Counted from the stretch's first letter, positions 23,009-35,292 are shown. The stretch: 64,000 bases of DNA from Diadema setosum (GCA_033980235.1 CM067069.1:13280828-13344827), one strand, 5' to 3'. A program made the numbers and translations. The notes: generated by a model not told the origin, from the letters alone.

Positions 23009-23779
23009 GTAATGGAACCCTACGGTGGATCTAGGTAATTAACATAGTAACAAAAGAGCGTCCGTGGATTCGGGCGGGTTTACTCATGAAATGGATAGGG
23101 GGTTAGGTTGCGTTGCCCTGTATTTTTTTTGAAGCATTGTTTTGCGCTCGTGTAATGTCGTCGACTACACTGTCAGGTGTCTCGGAACGTTTTTAGTGTG
23201 AGTGTGCTTGCGGAAAAGGGAGGGGGATGAACGTGGTTAGTTGGGTCAAGGTTCAATGCTCCCTTACCCCTCCCCCTCCTTTCCCCCTTCCCTTTGGAGG
23301 CCTCCAAAGTCATACCTCTGTCAATTTCAATTTCAATTTCTATTTCTATTTCTATTCATTTTCATATTTCTCGGGGAAAAAATACATCACAACACGATAT
23401 CCAGTTAGGAAGCATTATAGTAGAATATTGCAAACTCATAGAACATAGTGGTCAATCTGTGAAAGTTGGAATCTGAGAATATTTTGTTGTTGTTGCGTTT
23501 TCCCCCGATTTTCCGTTTCTTTTTTCTTTTCAGTTAAATGTTTTGTAAAGTGTGTGCATGTGTGAATGGGGTGGGGGGGGGGGGGGCTGTAGCCCCAGCC
23601 CCCACCCTTATCCCCATCCCCGTTTTGCTGCCCCTGATTGTCATGTCTTCATCATGAATTTTTACGGCTGGTAATTGAAATTGTAAAGATTTCTTCCCCC
23701 ATTTTTGTGGAAGCCTTCTAGTCTTGACGAAAATAAATGCTTCCTCACCAAGCGAACCTGGCGAATGGCGCCATGACCT
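23009..23779. other. No gene seen
   Basis: Contains a TTTCAA/TTTCTA hexamer repeat at about 23323-23355 and a G run near 23572-23586. No gene is supported. Confidence 0.5.
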
Positions 23780-23964
23780 GCAGGGCCCCGTTGCAAGAAA
23801 GTTGCAATCAATTGCAAATAATTGTTAATTTTGAAACAACCATTCTGATTGGCTCAGGGTCTGCCCTGTTAAGAAGACATGCATGCAACAATGATTTTGA
23901 TTGGCCAGTGACAATCAGTTGCAATTTGCGTTTAAACGCAAAGTTTCTAGCAACGGGGCCCTGC
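23780..23964. mobile_element. MITE with GCAGGGCCCCGTTGC terminal inverted repeats
   Basis: The 185 bp element begins GCAGGGCCCCGTTGC and ends with the exact complement GCAACGGGGCCCTGC. Subterminal TTGCAATCAATTGCAA-like words pair with CAATCAGTTGCAATTTG. Two CTGATTGGCT/TTGATTGGCC words occur inside, as in the 2571-2712 element, suggesting related families. No coding capacity. The 100-codon frame from 23737 crosses it and is not supported. Confidence 0.85.
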
Positions 23965-25179
23965 ACCAACATGCGTTTTTATCGTGTGCTTGACAAAACG
24001 TCGGGTTGTGTCAAACCCATACGGCCTCTAATCGACTGAGACAGAACGGTGTGCGTTGTCTTCACGCTGACTTCATAATCAAATCATAATTCACCCTAAT
24101 GGGCAGAGTGCATGGGGTTCTCTCATGGAGAGACTCCTGACCCGGAATCCGTGTAGAATACAGTGCAAGGAGAGGTAATTGCCTGGAAAATGCCAACATT
24201 AGGCAAACATCGCGCTTACTTGCTGTCAAATCAGGCACAAATCCATACAGCAAAGCAAGATAAGAAATGTGTAATTGAGCGTACTTAGGCCCCATCTTCC
24301 GGCTCTAATTACGGGCGCCCATTTCCCATTGACATGCTAAGTACCCGAGCGCCAGATTATTCAAGACAGTTGGCACTTCTTCAGATGGCATCAGAAATGG
24401 CACCGAGAAATTCATTCACGGTGGTTGAGAGTCGAGGTATCAGCCTACGTGCTTAGAGTATACTAATATACACACTGGCTTTCATACACGCAAGTCTACA
24501 CCTGACAATATATACAAAAAAAAACCCTTAAATGATGACAACAATATTAAAGTAGACCAAGATGTGATTCAGCTTATACTTTTCGACTTCTCGGCAGTCT
24601 TGTGATGTCATTCGACGAAGTGTTTTGAATTAGTTCATTCCCTTCGGCATTTTCGACCTAGTTTCCAAGCCAAAGTTGACATTGATAAAATGCAGCCAAC
24701 AAACAGAACAAAGCACAAGAGCAATTCAGAAAAGGATATAAAAACCACTCAAAAAAAAAAAAAGGAAATTGCGCCCACCAGTCTAATTTTCTCGTGACAT
24801 TCTATAAAACCTTTTTGACCTCCACAATCCATTTCTTCGACTCTTGGACTTCAGCGTTTGTGTCAAAGTGATACGTCACGTCACGGAATTGCCACGAGTG
24901 AGTGCGCCGATCAACTTTTACCAATCCCGAGGGATACGAACCTCATCTATCTTTTAGCCGAGTACAATCGTCTTCTTCCAAGCGGTGATAGTCGGTGTCG
25001 TACTTCTGTTCGTGAAAAATATCGTCACTTTAACCATACCCTATACCAACAGTGTTACTGTTATTTCTCCTACATCTGTAATCTTCCAACATGTATTCAT
25101 TATTGATTTCAGTGACAGTGACTTAATGTTCCCAAGTGAGTTGTGTCGCCGGATATTCTTTATTTTGTAATGAGGCCCC
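23965..25179. other. No clear gene; moderately complex sequence
   Basis: The 24050-24450 stretch is more complex than average, with TCTAATTACGGGCGCCCAT near 24304 and a 77-codon minus-strand frame at 24062-24295. It could be a regulatory or exonic stretch but no family is recognised. From 24858 an 82-codon plus frame reaches 25106 (…LLPSGDSRCRTSVREKY…). It lies upstream of a retroposon-like tail and might be a LINE relic, which is weakly supported. Confidence 0.4.
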
Positions 25180-25527
25180 ATCCATTTCCAGTCTAACCGG
25201 TCACGATGGTGATCTTCTGCGTTCAATTATCTCTCTCATTCACTGGGAAAATAATTATTTACTGTATTCTCATCCTTATTTACATGTTTTGTATATGTTT
25301 CTTGTACGATGCTGTTGCGTATGTTTATCTAAGCCTACTTGCGTAATATTTTGTTGTAATATCAATCATTTCATTTGTCATTTTCTGTATCTTTGCAATT
25401 TATGTTGAACTTGAACTTTCCTTGAATGCAGAAATAAATCAAGCCAAACCAAACCAAACCAAACCAAACTAAACTAAACTAAACTAAACTAAACTAAACT
25501 AAACTAAACTAAACCAAACCAAACCAA
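25180..25527 (+). mobile_element. Retroposon 3' end with a tandem-repeat tail
   Basis: A T-rich stretch ends GAATGCAGAAATAAATCAAG, which contains an AATAAA signal. It is followed directly by a tail of CCAAA and then CTAAA pentamers from about 25443 to 25527. LINE copies of the CR1/L2 type end in short tandem repeats in this way, so a 5'-truncated LINE insertion is the likely source. The 5' limit is a guess because no conserved reverse transcriptase motif is visible upstream. Confidence 0.5.
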
Positions 25528-26262
25528 GTATACGATTGTGCAGTTTGTCGTTCACCAATAAAAACATAAAATAATTACTGATACTCAATAACAGCTCTAA
25601 GATATGTAAGAGGGGGATGCGTTTTCCCCAACCAACGTATTATTTTACATTATCCATTCATTTTTGTTGTGGCTGATGCAAGGTTCGCGTAACCATAAAA
25701 AGTACATTTGTCCGTCGCCAGTAAATTCCACTCCGGTGACTGATGAACCACTTAAAAACGAAATATCGCACTGGGTCAAAACTGCCACGGTTCGCTTACT
25801 CGAGTTGCGACGTCTCCACTTGAAGGATGCTGCATGCTTACAACATCAGTAATGACAAGTTAGTAGTCCATCTATGAATGTAGTCGTTGATTTAATACTT
25901 TCATTATCTTCTTCGTCATCATCGACGTCTTGTGTATATGATGATGATCAACATCTTGTGTATGATCATCATCATTACCTTTATCTTGATCACCACAATG
26001 ATCATCTTTAGCAAAGATAGAGTCACAACAAAATATTTTTTACTGCTATATATTATTTTCGGAGGGGGGGGGGGGCTCTCCTATACACGTTACTCTCACC
26101 ACGAAAACCACAATTAGTTGATGTGAGAAATTACTAGTATTTTTCGATATACAAATCAATCATCTCCACGTAGAATAGGTCCATTGACCTGTCCGTCTTT
26201 CTATCCATCTATGTAAGTATATACAAGTATGTACGCCAGTCTGTCAGTATGTATGTAGGGCC
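25528..26262. other. No gene seen; short GATGATGATCA-type repeats
   Basis: Contains ATCATCATC-like words near 25915-25975 and a G run near 26063. A 62-codon frame from 25664 is not supported. Confidence 0.5.
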
Positions 26263-26294
26263 TATGTATGTATGTATGTATGTATGTATGTATG

Positions 26295-26378
<84 letters not shown>
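26263..26378. repeat. Compound microsatellite (ATGT)n then (GT)n
   Basis: About 15 ATGT units are followed by about 26 GT units. Open frames on both strands are repeat translations. Degenerate copies continue to about 26445. Confidence 0.97.
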
Positions 26379-26379
<1 letters not shown>

Positions 26380-26660
26380 GACTGTGTATGAATGTGAGGG
26401 TATATAGGTGTGTGTGTGTATGTATGTGTGTATGTAGGTATGTACTAGTATGCATTTGTCTATCTGTCTATCTGTCTACCCAGCTAACAATCCTTCATCC
26501 TCATCGTCATCGGACCTGTGGTAGTTTGCTCTAATAAGATTGAAGTGCTTTTTAAGTGGCTAGGGAAAATGAATGCAATACATGCACACCAATCTATTCG
26601 AATATGTCCTCTTCCTTATCTGACTTTTGTAACACAACCAACTGATCAGCCTTCTTCCGC

Positions 26661-26662
<2 letters not shown>

Positions 26663-26725
<63 letters not shown>

Positions 26726-26750
26726 TCTCTCTCTCTTTCTCTCTCTCTCT
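26663..26750. repeat. Compound microsatellite (CA)n then (CT)n
   Basis: About 29 CA units with one interruption, followed by a CT-rich run. Confidence 0.97.
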
Positions 26751-26954
26751 TTATGAATATTTTACATCATCCTCAACACTATGTTCGTCTACTATTTCAC
26801 TTCACGACTGGTTAGATCCGATTTACTTCAGATGATTAAAAACCGCAGCAACCCAAAACTTAATAGCTTGTTTGGATATGGTTGTTCTTTACTTCGACAT
26901 TTTCGTCACTCTGTTAACTGAGTGATATTTCGTTACAGACTGTCAACTCGGCAC

Positions 26955-27110
26955 AACATTGTACAAATGTTGTACATTAATATGGAGTCGGTAGGAATTT
27001 CTGAAATGAGTATATATAGTTGTGATATTATGTTTACGAATGGTGCGTCTGTCCTTTAGTAAAAACAAACTCAGTGCCTGCCTGGCGGTCCCTGGCCTGG
27101 CGGTAGGACG
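26955..27110. repeat. Diverged repeat shared with 40765-40900
   Basis: Both segments carry GGAGTCGGTAGGAATTT. About 100 bp later each has a related block, GTGCCTGCCTGGCGGTCCCT here and GTGCTTGGCGGTGCCCTT at about 40873. Just upstream here, ACATTGTACAAATGTTGTAC forms a short palindrome. The segments are too diverged to define ends. They are likely old copies of one interspersed element. Confidence 0.45.
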
Positions 27111-27607
27111 GTTTCTGCAATGCCATTAAAGGTAAAGATATTTGAATAGTGAGAAATTTTCATTAAAGCAGTGGGGACAAGTACTCAACCGCAGCGAAGC
27201 TATTAACTTCCTCTGAAGGGCTTTAGCCTTTCATAAAATGCGCCGAGGCCTCCCATTTTACAGCCAAACCACACTGCCACCGATTTGTATTATGCAGAAT
27301 TACACACGATGAGCTGACAGAGCAATGTCCCAATGCATTACTAATAAACCACAGCGATCTGACTTTTTTTTCTTCTTCTTCATCTTGAGAAACCGATGTT
27401 CAGATCGCAGTTACAAGGAAAAGAACAGGTCACACCAATTATTGCAGTTTGTGTGATAGTTCTTAGAATTCAAATGAGAAAGTGATTTCTGGAGACTGAA
27501 GGCGCCGGAGATTTAACTTGGCAGTTGTGGTGAATACGACGACATTAACGCTGAGATATATTAAACGGACATAGACTGTTCCACTTCAAGTTGTCTCTCC
27601 TCTGGAG
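27111..27607. other. No gene seen
   Basis: Unique-looking sequence with no supported frame or RNA gene. Confidence 0.5.
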
Positions 27608-27963
27608 AACAGGGAGCTTTAGATTTGTGACGCGGACATTGAAGACGGCGATTGCGTTGGCCGTTCTATTCTCTTCCCGCGTCGTGTTGCAAAGTAACTT
27701 TAGATGACGCAGAGACGAAGCCGATTAAAAAAATAAAAAATAAAATGGCGCCCCAATAATTATAATACATGTACTAGTATGATAATGATCATTGCTTCAA
27801 CCAGCTCTCTACGTCTTGAATTTGAGCGGACCCAAAAATCGCCCAGAACCGACCGTGAAAAGTTAGACGACGCGAGATCGATTTTAATAAGCGATTTTGT
27901 GCATGAGCAGAACATTTATTTTTTCCTGTGAACGTCGGCGTCCCGAAAATCTAAAGCTCTCTA
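27608..27963. mobile_element. MITE with GGGAGCTTTAGATTT-type inverted termini
   Basis: The left end reads AGGGAGCTTTAGATTTGTGA and continues CGCGGACATTGAAGACGGCG. The right end reads AACGTCGGCGTCC then CGAAAATCTAAAGCTCTCT. These pair as imperfect inverted repeats of about 40 bp. The interior has GACGCAGAGACGAAGCCGATT opposite CGACGCGAGATCG, so pairing may continue inward. About 355 bp, non-coding. Confidence 0.7.
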
Positions 27964-28219
27964 TTCGCATTCACCGACGCGTTCACAAACAGTGACGTTC
28001 TCCAACTAACGCTGTAAGTCGCCATGTGGCACTGTCGTTATGGACGCTAATCATTCGGATCAATGGACCTATAACATTTTTTTTTTTAAATTTAACAAGC
28101 GGTAATGATATTCAATTTAATGAAATTCAATCTATTTCATACTTCTCATATAAGGTCACAGTGAAAATAACGTGAGCAAATTTTTTCTTTTATTTTGCCA
28201 ATGGCAAACACACAAAGGA

Positions 28220-28270
<51 letters not shown>

Positions 28271-28509
28271 TAATAATAATGATGATGACTGGTCAATATC
28301 GAAAGTTACGCATCGGGTTGTACAAATATTAGAGCTAGAGATATTAGAGAGGACTTACATAAAAGCAAGCTTGTTTGGTTGTATGACCGAATAATCAGTG
28401 GTTGTAAATAAAAGACGGAGAGCCGATAATAAAATTCAGGCTGCTATTGCATTGGAACGATTGCAAGTATTCAGCGTAAACACGTGAAGGAATGCATAGC
28501 AGTATTTTA

Positions 28510-28544
<35 letters not shown>

Positions 28545-28701
28545 TTTTTTTTTTTTTGTAAGAGGGCATAGACAGACAGAGACAGTGAGAAATTTATACC
28601 AAAAAAAAATTTATACGAATAATTATTCTGAGAGATAAAGGAAGGAAATAGACACAGAGATAGAAATTGACAATGAAAGGAAGAGATATGTGAGATAAAG
28701 T

Positions 28702-28763
<62 letters not shown>

Positions 28764-29208
28764 TAAAATGGGGGAGGGGAGCATATAATGGAGACAAGAT
28801 CAAGGCAAAATAAACAAACAAGTTGTCAAACACGTCAACCTGTGCCTGTGGTCACGGCCTTGATATGGACGCCCGAGTTTTTGCGAGCATATAAAAGTCT
28901 TCCTTTCGTGACCCGACATGAGTACAATCGAAGTAGATTAGCCCACTAGGTGATGGTATTGTTGTTGCTTTTTTGTGTGTTCATATTCTTTTTAAGGAAT
29001 CATATTGACAGCTTCCCATCCTGACAGGACAAACATTTCTTCTGAATTCTCAAGGTTTGTATCTTGACGTAAGCGATGCAGTCAAAGTTGACCTGAGGTG
29101 TCCTTCAACGTGTCCAACGGATCGATGTATTCACAGTACGATGGCTTTTGGCGCAATAATCCTTCTCCTCCGTCATCTGCCGACCATGATGGCGTGTGTT
29201 AAGGGTGT

Positions 29209-29245
<37 letters not shown>

Positions 29246-29522
29246 GTGAGGTAAGAGAGTTTAATAGGAAGGGGATCTGCGGAGAACTGCCGGAGGTGGG
29301 CGTGGGGGGGGGGGGTGGGCACTTTCGGCCTGTCTATGTAATATGATTCCATGCTACTCTGCTGTATGCAATCGCATTTCAATTCAATACAACTTCATTA
29401 CAATTGTTGCACATGTACAAATTAAGCGAATGAGATGCTCTGTGTTTTTATTTAAATCTACGTTTAGTTTTTGCTTCTATCAAGTTTTCTTAGTGGACTT
29501 GGACATAGAATCGAAGTTCCCT
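27964..29522. other. No gene seen; four GT/CA microsatellites
   Basis: (CA)n lies at 28221-28268, (GT)n at 28511-28541, (GT)n at 28701-28762 and (GT)n at 29207-29240. A G run lies near 29304-29314. Frames crossing these arrays (up to 79 codons) are repeat translations. GCATATAAAAG near 28888 looks like a TATA box but has no associated gene. Confidence 0.7.
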
Positions 29523-29886
29523 TTAAAGGGGAGGGCTAGTAACTGATCAGTGAGAATCAGTGGGAATGCTGGGGTATGATTGTTCCAATCCTTGTGGAAT
29601 TCATTTAAGAGTATATTATGTATCTATTGTTGTGTGAAAATTATTTATTTCAGAATGGTCCCATATTCAAGTAATGTGCAGTTCAATGTTTCCAGGTTAG
29701 CATGCCTGTACAGTGACGGGGCGATTAAACTGCACATTACTTGACTACGAGACCATTCTGAAGCAAATAATTTTCACACAACAATAGATATGTAATGTAC
29801 TCTCAAATGAATCCCACAAGGATTGAAACAATCACCCCAGCATTCCCACTGATTCCCACTGATCAGTTACTAGCCATCCCCTTTAA
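29523..29886. mobile_element. Family B TTAA-bounded fold-back element, complete copy
   Basis: The 364 bp element starts TTAAAGGGGAGGGCTAGTAA and ends TTACTAGCCATCCCCTTTAA, with TTAA at both ends. Left and right halves are reverse complements over almost the whole length, sharing TTGTTGTGTGAAAATTATTT, CAGAATGGTC and AGTAATGTGCAGTT blocks. The short centre contains CCAGGTTAGCATGCCTGTAC. It would form a hairpin with a stem near 170 bp. It has no coding capacity. Other copies lie at 140-371 (truncated) and 59925-60488 (chimeric). Confidence 0.88.
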
Positions 29887-30453
29887 GACGTTCTTCTATT
29901 AACAGTATCTTCCCAGCCACTGAGTTTTTTTTTTTTTTTTTTTATATACAAGTTCAAAAATTGTCCTAGTTATTCCACGGGTATACAAGTGTTTGTCTAG
30001 TGGCAAATTGCCTCCCTTTAATAGAGTTCGTCTCCTTTTTTTTCTTTACCCCTCCGTTTTTCATTGTAAAGAGCTATCATCAAGAGTGATGTCGATTTTG
30101 ATGGCTTAGATTTCTCAAATGGGCCAATTTAGGTAAAAATGTAGACAATTTTCAGATTTAGTTTCCTTCGGGTCAGGTCTGACCTAGACATCGAGCGGTA
30201 GCTAAGCAACAGAAGGTCAACCAATTCTCCCGAGGGGTGATTAACAGTAGCCCGATGTCTCTCATGAAGATGGGGAAAATACGGATTGCTTGCCCCTTTG
30301 AAGACTCCCAATGGTGTCGTAGATGCATCTATCATATCAGTGGCATGACCTTACTCTGTCGCCATTTCTCAAGCGAGTTCGCGCGTCTCATTTTTCTTCC
30401 TTTCCACAGTTTAAAGATATCATAACGCGAAAGAGAACGAACGAACAAAGTTT

Positions 30454-30455
<2 letters not shown>
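29887..30455. other. No gene seen; T run near 29926-29943
   Basis: Unique AT-rich sequence with no supported gene. Confidence 0.5.

Positions 30456-30543
<88 letters not shown>
30456..30543. repeat. (CA)n microsatellite
   Basis: About 43 CA units with one CG interruption near 30487. Confidence 0.97.
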
Positions 30544-30545
<2 letters not shown>

Positions 30546-31689
30546 TAGTGCTGAGAAACAAATTTGAGTGAGAGGTTTACCCCTGAACTCACTTAACTAA
30601 CTGGACTAGTGAACTCTCTATCCACCCGATGACTTACCATTTGACCCCCCCCCCAAAAAAAAAGAACCCATCTCGACATTACTAGCAAAGAACATTCCCA
30701 GAGCAAGTGAGAAAGGGGGGGGGGGGATGGAGGAGGGAGAGACGGGCAGTCAGACAGACAGACTGAGATCCTTTGCTTTATCTTAAACATGCTAAATAAT
30801 GCTGTGTTGATTCTGCCCCCTCCCCCCCCAAAAAAAAAGTGTTTAAATCTATTTTCTCTTACCATTGATAAATCAGTTTCGTGTTCAATACGTAAAAATT
30901 CCCACTTGTATAATTACATACACATGGCTCTCTCTGGAATATTGTATTTCCCCATCATAACTCAAAGCTATAGTGTCTCATTTTAAGCCTTCTTGCTGTC
31001 TTTATGAAATATTTCTCGATCTTTGCTTCGTTTTCTCTGTTGTGTGCCGACCTCTCATTTTGTATTTGTAGAGTTTGGAACAGAATAGAGGACAACACAC
31101 GGACAGGCGATGAGGATGGTACGCAACGAATTAAGAATCTATACCAAAGACACAAACAATAAGATTATTTACTATAATAATAACTACCACAGATTAAATA
31201 ACATTAATAACATTGACTTTCAGATAAATACGTTGATTGCTCAGCTGCATAGTAGAATTACAGGAACCATTTGAACGTCAACTGAAGAGAGGCATTGGGT
31301 TCTTTAAGGGTATCACAGAAATCGATCCTCGAATGGCGGGCCGGTAAATCCTAGACAATCTGTTGCAAGAACAGGAAAAGAATGAATATTAGGCACCCCT
31401 ACTTCTTTATCTTTTTAGTTCAGTGGGAGACTTGCTGAGCGGTCCCCTCATTGTAAACTGCAAATCAAACCCCAACCCATCCTTTGTATACTGTGGTACA
31501 AAGGATTCACGGCTTTAGATTTGTTAACATGTGGTCTGGGGTTCGATTCCTTGGCATACCCAATGCGTTATTCCTTGGACGAACTGTTTTGCCCCAAATG
31601 TCCGAGGTGTATAATATGAACTCCCTTGGGGTACTAAAAATAAAAAATCTAGCAATGTTAACACTGGAAAGATTACTATCATATAATTA
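30544..31689. other. No gene seen; paired C-run/A-run motifs
   Basis: A C run followed by an A run occurs twice (about 30645-30663 and 30820-30838), and a G run lies near 30716-30727. A GGGGTTCGATTCC word near 31539 resembles a tRNA B box but lacks supporting arms. No gene is supported. Confidence 0.5.
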
Positions 31690-31800
31690 TCATTGTTATT
31701 ATTATCATTACCATTATTATTATTATTATTATTATTACGATTATTACTATTAGTATTATCATTATCATCATCATCATCATCATTATTTTCATCATTATTG
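31690..31800. repeat. Degenerate (TTA)n/(TCA)n trinucleotide array
   Basis: A mixture of TTA, TCA and ATC triplets, with the purest run near 31716-31737. The 104-codon minus-strand Asn/Asp-rich frame is a translation of this array. Confidence 0.9.
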
Positions 31801-33299
31801 TTATCAATATCCTTCTGAATCATCTTCATTATCTTCAAATGTATTATTATTGATATTGAAGTATTATGTAGGGCCTAAAATTATTTCTAGACTTGTTACG
31901 TAAATCATGTACAATTTGTTTTGTGCAGCAACAAAGACTGTCTGCTCCTCGCAAGCCCTATTAATGCCATCAAAAAAAGAAATAGTTTTCACTTTGCCTT
32001 GGTGTGAGAAGAATCTTCAGTAGTCTCCTCCTTGAAGGCGCCACGTGCTACAATATGCGCAGCAAATATCCCCGTACCGGGAAGACGCTAGAAACCTCAT
32101 ACACTGAACGTAAGTGAAACAAACGCCTTCCTACAGTTTCATCTGCATCCCAAATAAGCAGTCAACCCCGGCAATCTTTCTGCATTTTCCTCGGGCTCAC
32201 GAACGGAGATATGACTATTCCTCTAAATGGTATATTTATCCTGGACAAAAGAGCTGATATACGATGAAGCAAAGTGTCACGTAATCCTCCAGATGCTGTG
32301 TAATTGGCATTGCACCTAAACAGCGGTATAAAGTTACGCAGGGCAAGAGCATGCATCTCGTTTGCGTGGTAGAAGTAATCCCCGCCCGGCGGCATTTTTG
32401 CGGGCCATGTTTCCACTCAGACATCACACGTCACATATATCTCAAAATATTCGTCGCACCTTCGGAAAAAATGCGGTTTGTAAGGTGGGCATAAAACAAT
32501 GGCATACAACCGCCTTCTCACCATAATCATGAGCCGAATGCTCGATCCTTTTGGTTGCACGTCTTGTCGTTCTGAAGTCATAGATGTACGATATTTTATG
32601 CTATCATAGATGAGGTCCTATCTACAGATCTTTGCAGTTGTGAAGTAGTTGTTGTCTGTCCTGTATTCTGGACAACGTTATCGAATATTTGGGATTTGAT
32701 GATAATCGTATTATATAAAACAAACCAGTATTTTCTGAACAAATGTTACAAGAGAATTTGCCATAATGGGAACACGATCTGCGGGGCTCGAACAAAATAG
32801 AAAACTTTACAGCGGCCCTACCTTGCGCCGTCTGGACAAAAATCCAGATGTTATGATTGTTTGAATGTCATTGGAACATCCAATGGTTTCGCGTGCTGTC
32901 GTTTTAAGTGGACTTGACGTCAACTGTGTCTATTTCTTCGTTTGATTTGAATGCAGAAAGACAAAAATAACTTTCTTTTCTCGTTCGTCATCGTAGCAAC
33001 CTAACCTAATTGACGAATAAAGTGTCCTCGATACAAGCGGAGTCACACAGAAAAAATATTCCTTTGCATTGTATAAAATGAACCAAACAACATGTTCAGT
33101 GGAAAGAATTTGCGTCACTGCGAAATGACTGACGTTGTCAGTTGTCATTTTCCCTAGCCTTTGTCGAAGGCCTTTTGCAAATTGCAAAAGTAGCTATTTT
33201 GCAATTTGCAGATGGTTTGTCACGCTAGAAAGCAAATAGTGACCAGAACGAGGCAAGCCTCGGCAAAAGACCCTCGAGTTTCACAGTTTGGTTACAGTT
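31801..33299. other. No clear gene; one GC-richer stretch with a minus-strand frame
   Basis: From about 32040 to 32430 the sequence is more complex. A minus-strand frame of 84 codons with an ATG at about 32416-32414 ends near 32162. Its composition is protein-like (MPPGGDYFYHANEMHALAL, later RDTLLHRISALLSRINIPF). No family is recognised and no start or splice context confirms it. A small hairpin at 33173-33212 pairs TTTTGCAAATTGCAAAAG with TTTTGCAATTTGCAG. Confidence 0.35.
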
Positions 33300-33595
33300 C
33301 GTTTTTTCAATGCACGGTTCATTAATCCCGGTATAAAATAAAATTAAATCCCGAAGGTTCGTTAATCCGAAAACGAATTAAGGCAAACCTTCGGAATAAC
33401 GAACCTTATTTCGTTTTCGGATGAACGAACCTTCGGATTAACGAACCTTATTTATTTTTCGGATTAACGAACCTTGGGAATTACGGCTAGAATAATGTTC
33501 GGATTAACGAACCCCTTTTTCTTTTTGGAATAACGAACTTTCAGAAAAAAAAATTACTTCATTTTCGGATTAAGAAACCTTCGGGATAACTAATA
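33300..33595. repeat. Array of short palindromic TTCGGATTAACGAAC units
   Basis: About eight degenerate copies of a roughly 20-35 bp unit, CTTCGGATTAACGAACCTT or its inverse AAGGTTCGTTAATCCGAAAA, occur in both orientations. The unit is itself partly self-complementary (TTCGttaaTCCGAA). No clear terminal repeats bound the array. It may be a decayed fold-back element. Confidence 0.7.
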
Positions 33596-34415
33596 TCACA
33601 CAAAATTTCATTGATAGTTCCATAATGTCCATATTTAAGATCCAATTTGATGTCACCGTTGCTGTTTCATTCGTCTGCCTTGACCCTTTCCTTTATGTCA
33701 ACTTGAACGAGACGTGCAATTTATGACATGTCTGATATCTTTCATATTCAATAAATTACAAAATGTTTGTCTTGCACTATTTTCCACCTGCATCATTGTA
33801 TCTTTGGACTTTCTTTCACAGTTGGTTTTGAACGAAAAGATATAAATCACTATTGATAAGGAATATTCATTACATATATAGGCTTATGATAATTTTTGTA
33901 GATAGACTGGGTTCCCAATGCAAAAATTATGTGCAGTGATGTCGTCTCGGTCTCTCTGAAGTCTTAAAGTATTTCAGTCACTGAATCGACAAAATAAAAG
34001 CTGGAGCCCGTCAAATGGGTATGATTTTTTGAGGGAACTAATGAAGGAACATCACTGACCTCATGAAATAAGAGCGATCGCCAGATTAAGTTTCAGATAT
34101 TTATTATCACATTCACTTTGACAAAAAAAAAAGTCACAACAGATAAAGATCAATGGGGATATCATATCATAATTTCCTTCACGGAGGAAATTGGGAAATG
34201 AATAGGGGTAATGAGCGCTACACTAGGTAAATCTCCGGAAAGCTCTTCTCCTTTCACCTATAGGAGAGATTACTTTATTTTAAATCACATAATAATCACC
34301 TTTTTTTTTCTTGGCAGTTGTCACATGCGTGATTTTGACCAGGTGAAACTGTCTGGGCCGTCAGTGACTGTTTTCAAGCATTAACAAACGACCATGCGAA
34401 TAGAATTATTTCAAC
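33596..34415. other. No gene seen
   Basis: AT-rich unique sequence with short A and T runs. Confidence 0.5.
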
Positions 34416-34421
34416 GCAGAT

Positions 34422-34491
34422 GCTGTGGTTGATTAGAGTGACTTGTCGTCTATCGATCGGAGGGTTGCGGGTTCAGATCCCATCAATGCCT
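34422..34491 (+). mobile_element. tRNA-like SINE remnant
   Basis: The segment TGTGGTTGATTAGAGTGACT resembles a D arm with an A-box-like spacing, and GCGGGTTCAGATCCC resembles a B box (consensus GGTTCGANTCC). The A-to-B distance fits a tRNA. The arms do not all pair, so a working tRNA is unlikely. The flanks give no clear tail. Confidence 0.45.
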
Positions 34492-35233
34492 ATACTCTTG
34501 CTTCTTCATGAAGGCAACGATGGGATCGCAAGCCAAAAATGATCTCAATTCCATTTGGGCTATGAATTTCAAAACACAACTAGTCTTGAGGCATACTTAT
34601 TGGTTCGTAACTGTTTTTTTTTTTGGTTTTTTTGTTGTTGTTTTTTTGTCCACTCATACCTCCACCAAGTATTGAGATGCAAAGCTCGAGGAATGAACAT
34701 AGAGAAGAAATAATTAATCAACAAAACGACGCCCATCTTCACAAGTAACTCCGAACAGACCTACTGCAGCACACAATATGAAGGGTTGCAACATGTATTA
34801 GGAACTTTGTTTTCTCATGTCTTGAATGACCTCCTTCGAAATTCATGATAACTTTCATCGGAGTCTGATAACGTCTAATCCTCCATAAAACTTTTTCTCG
34901 CCTCCTTCCTATTAGTTTAGAATCACGTAGTACACTGCTTACAATAGATGATTGAAGAGTTTATACCAGCTATAAACCTGATCATAACTTGGACCAAGGT
35001 CAAAGCAGCCCGGAGGATTTAGATCACTTGCTACACACGCCTAAAACAAAAGTTCGTATTGATGTCAGGAATATGATAGCTTTCCTCCTGAATATAATGA
35101 GGACATAGCGCGGCAAACACGTTTTCCCTTTGACGCTTGAAACGAAATTAAAGGGGACCTCTGGGCAAAGAAGGTTTCTTTGTTGTTATTCTTCCTGTTT
35201 TTGCTTTCAAAAAGCACGTGCCAATTACATATA
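34492..35233. other. No gene seen
   Basis: T-rich near 34615-34650. A 72-codon minus-strand frame (35065-35283) runs into the terminal repeat of the large fold-back element and is not supported. Confidence 0.5.
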
Positions 35234-35292
35234 GTCTGGGTGCCAAAGCGACTTTTTGGGCCTAACCTTGTTTCACCGTCCACCCAATGTTT

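Noticed and set aside
26201..26534. Cys/Val- and His/Thr-rich frames
   Set aside because: Translations of ATGT and GT microsatellites.
28886..28900. TATA-box-like GCATATAAAAG
   Set aside because: No associated transcription unit or downstream frame; such words are frequent in AT-rich DNA.
30450..30545. CRISPR-like or telomere-like array
   Set aside because: The regular arrays in this window are simple microsatellites or transposon monomers with no unique spacers; TTAGGG arrays are absent.
31520..31560. tRNA-like GGGGTTCGATTCC word
   Set aside because: The T stem would need several G-T pairs, and no matching acceptor or D arm is present upstream.
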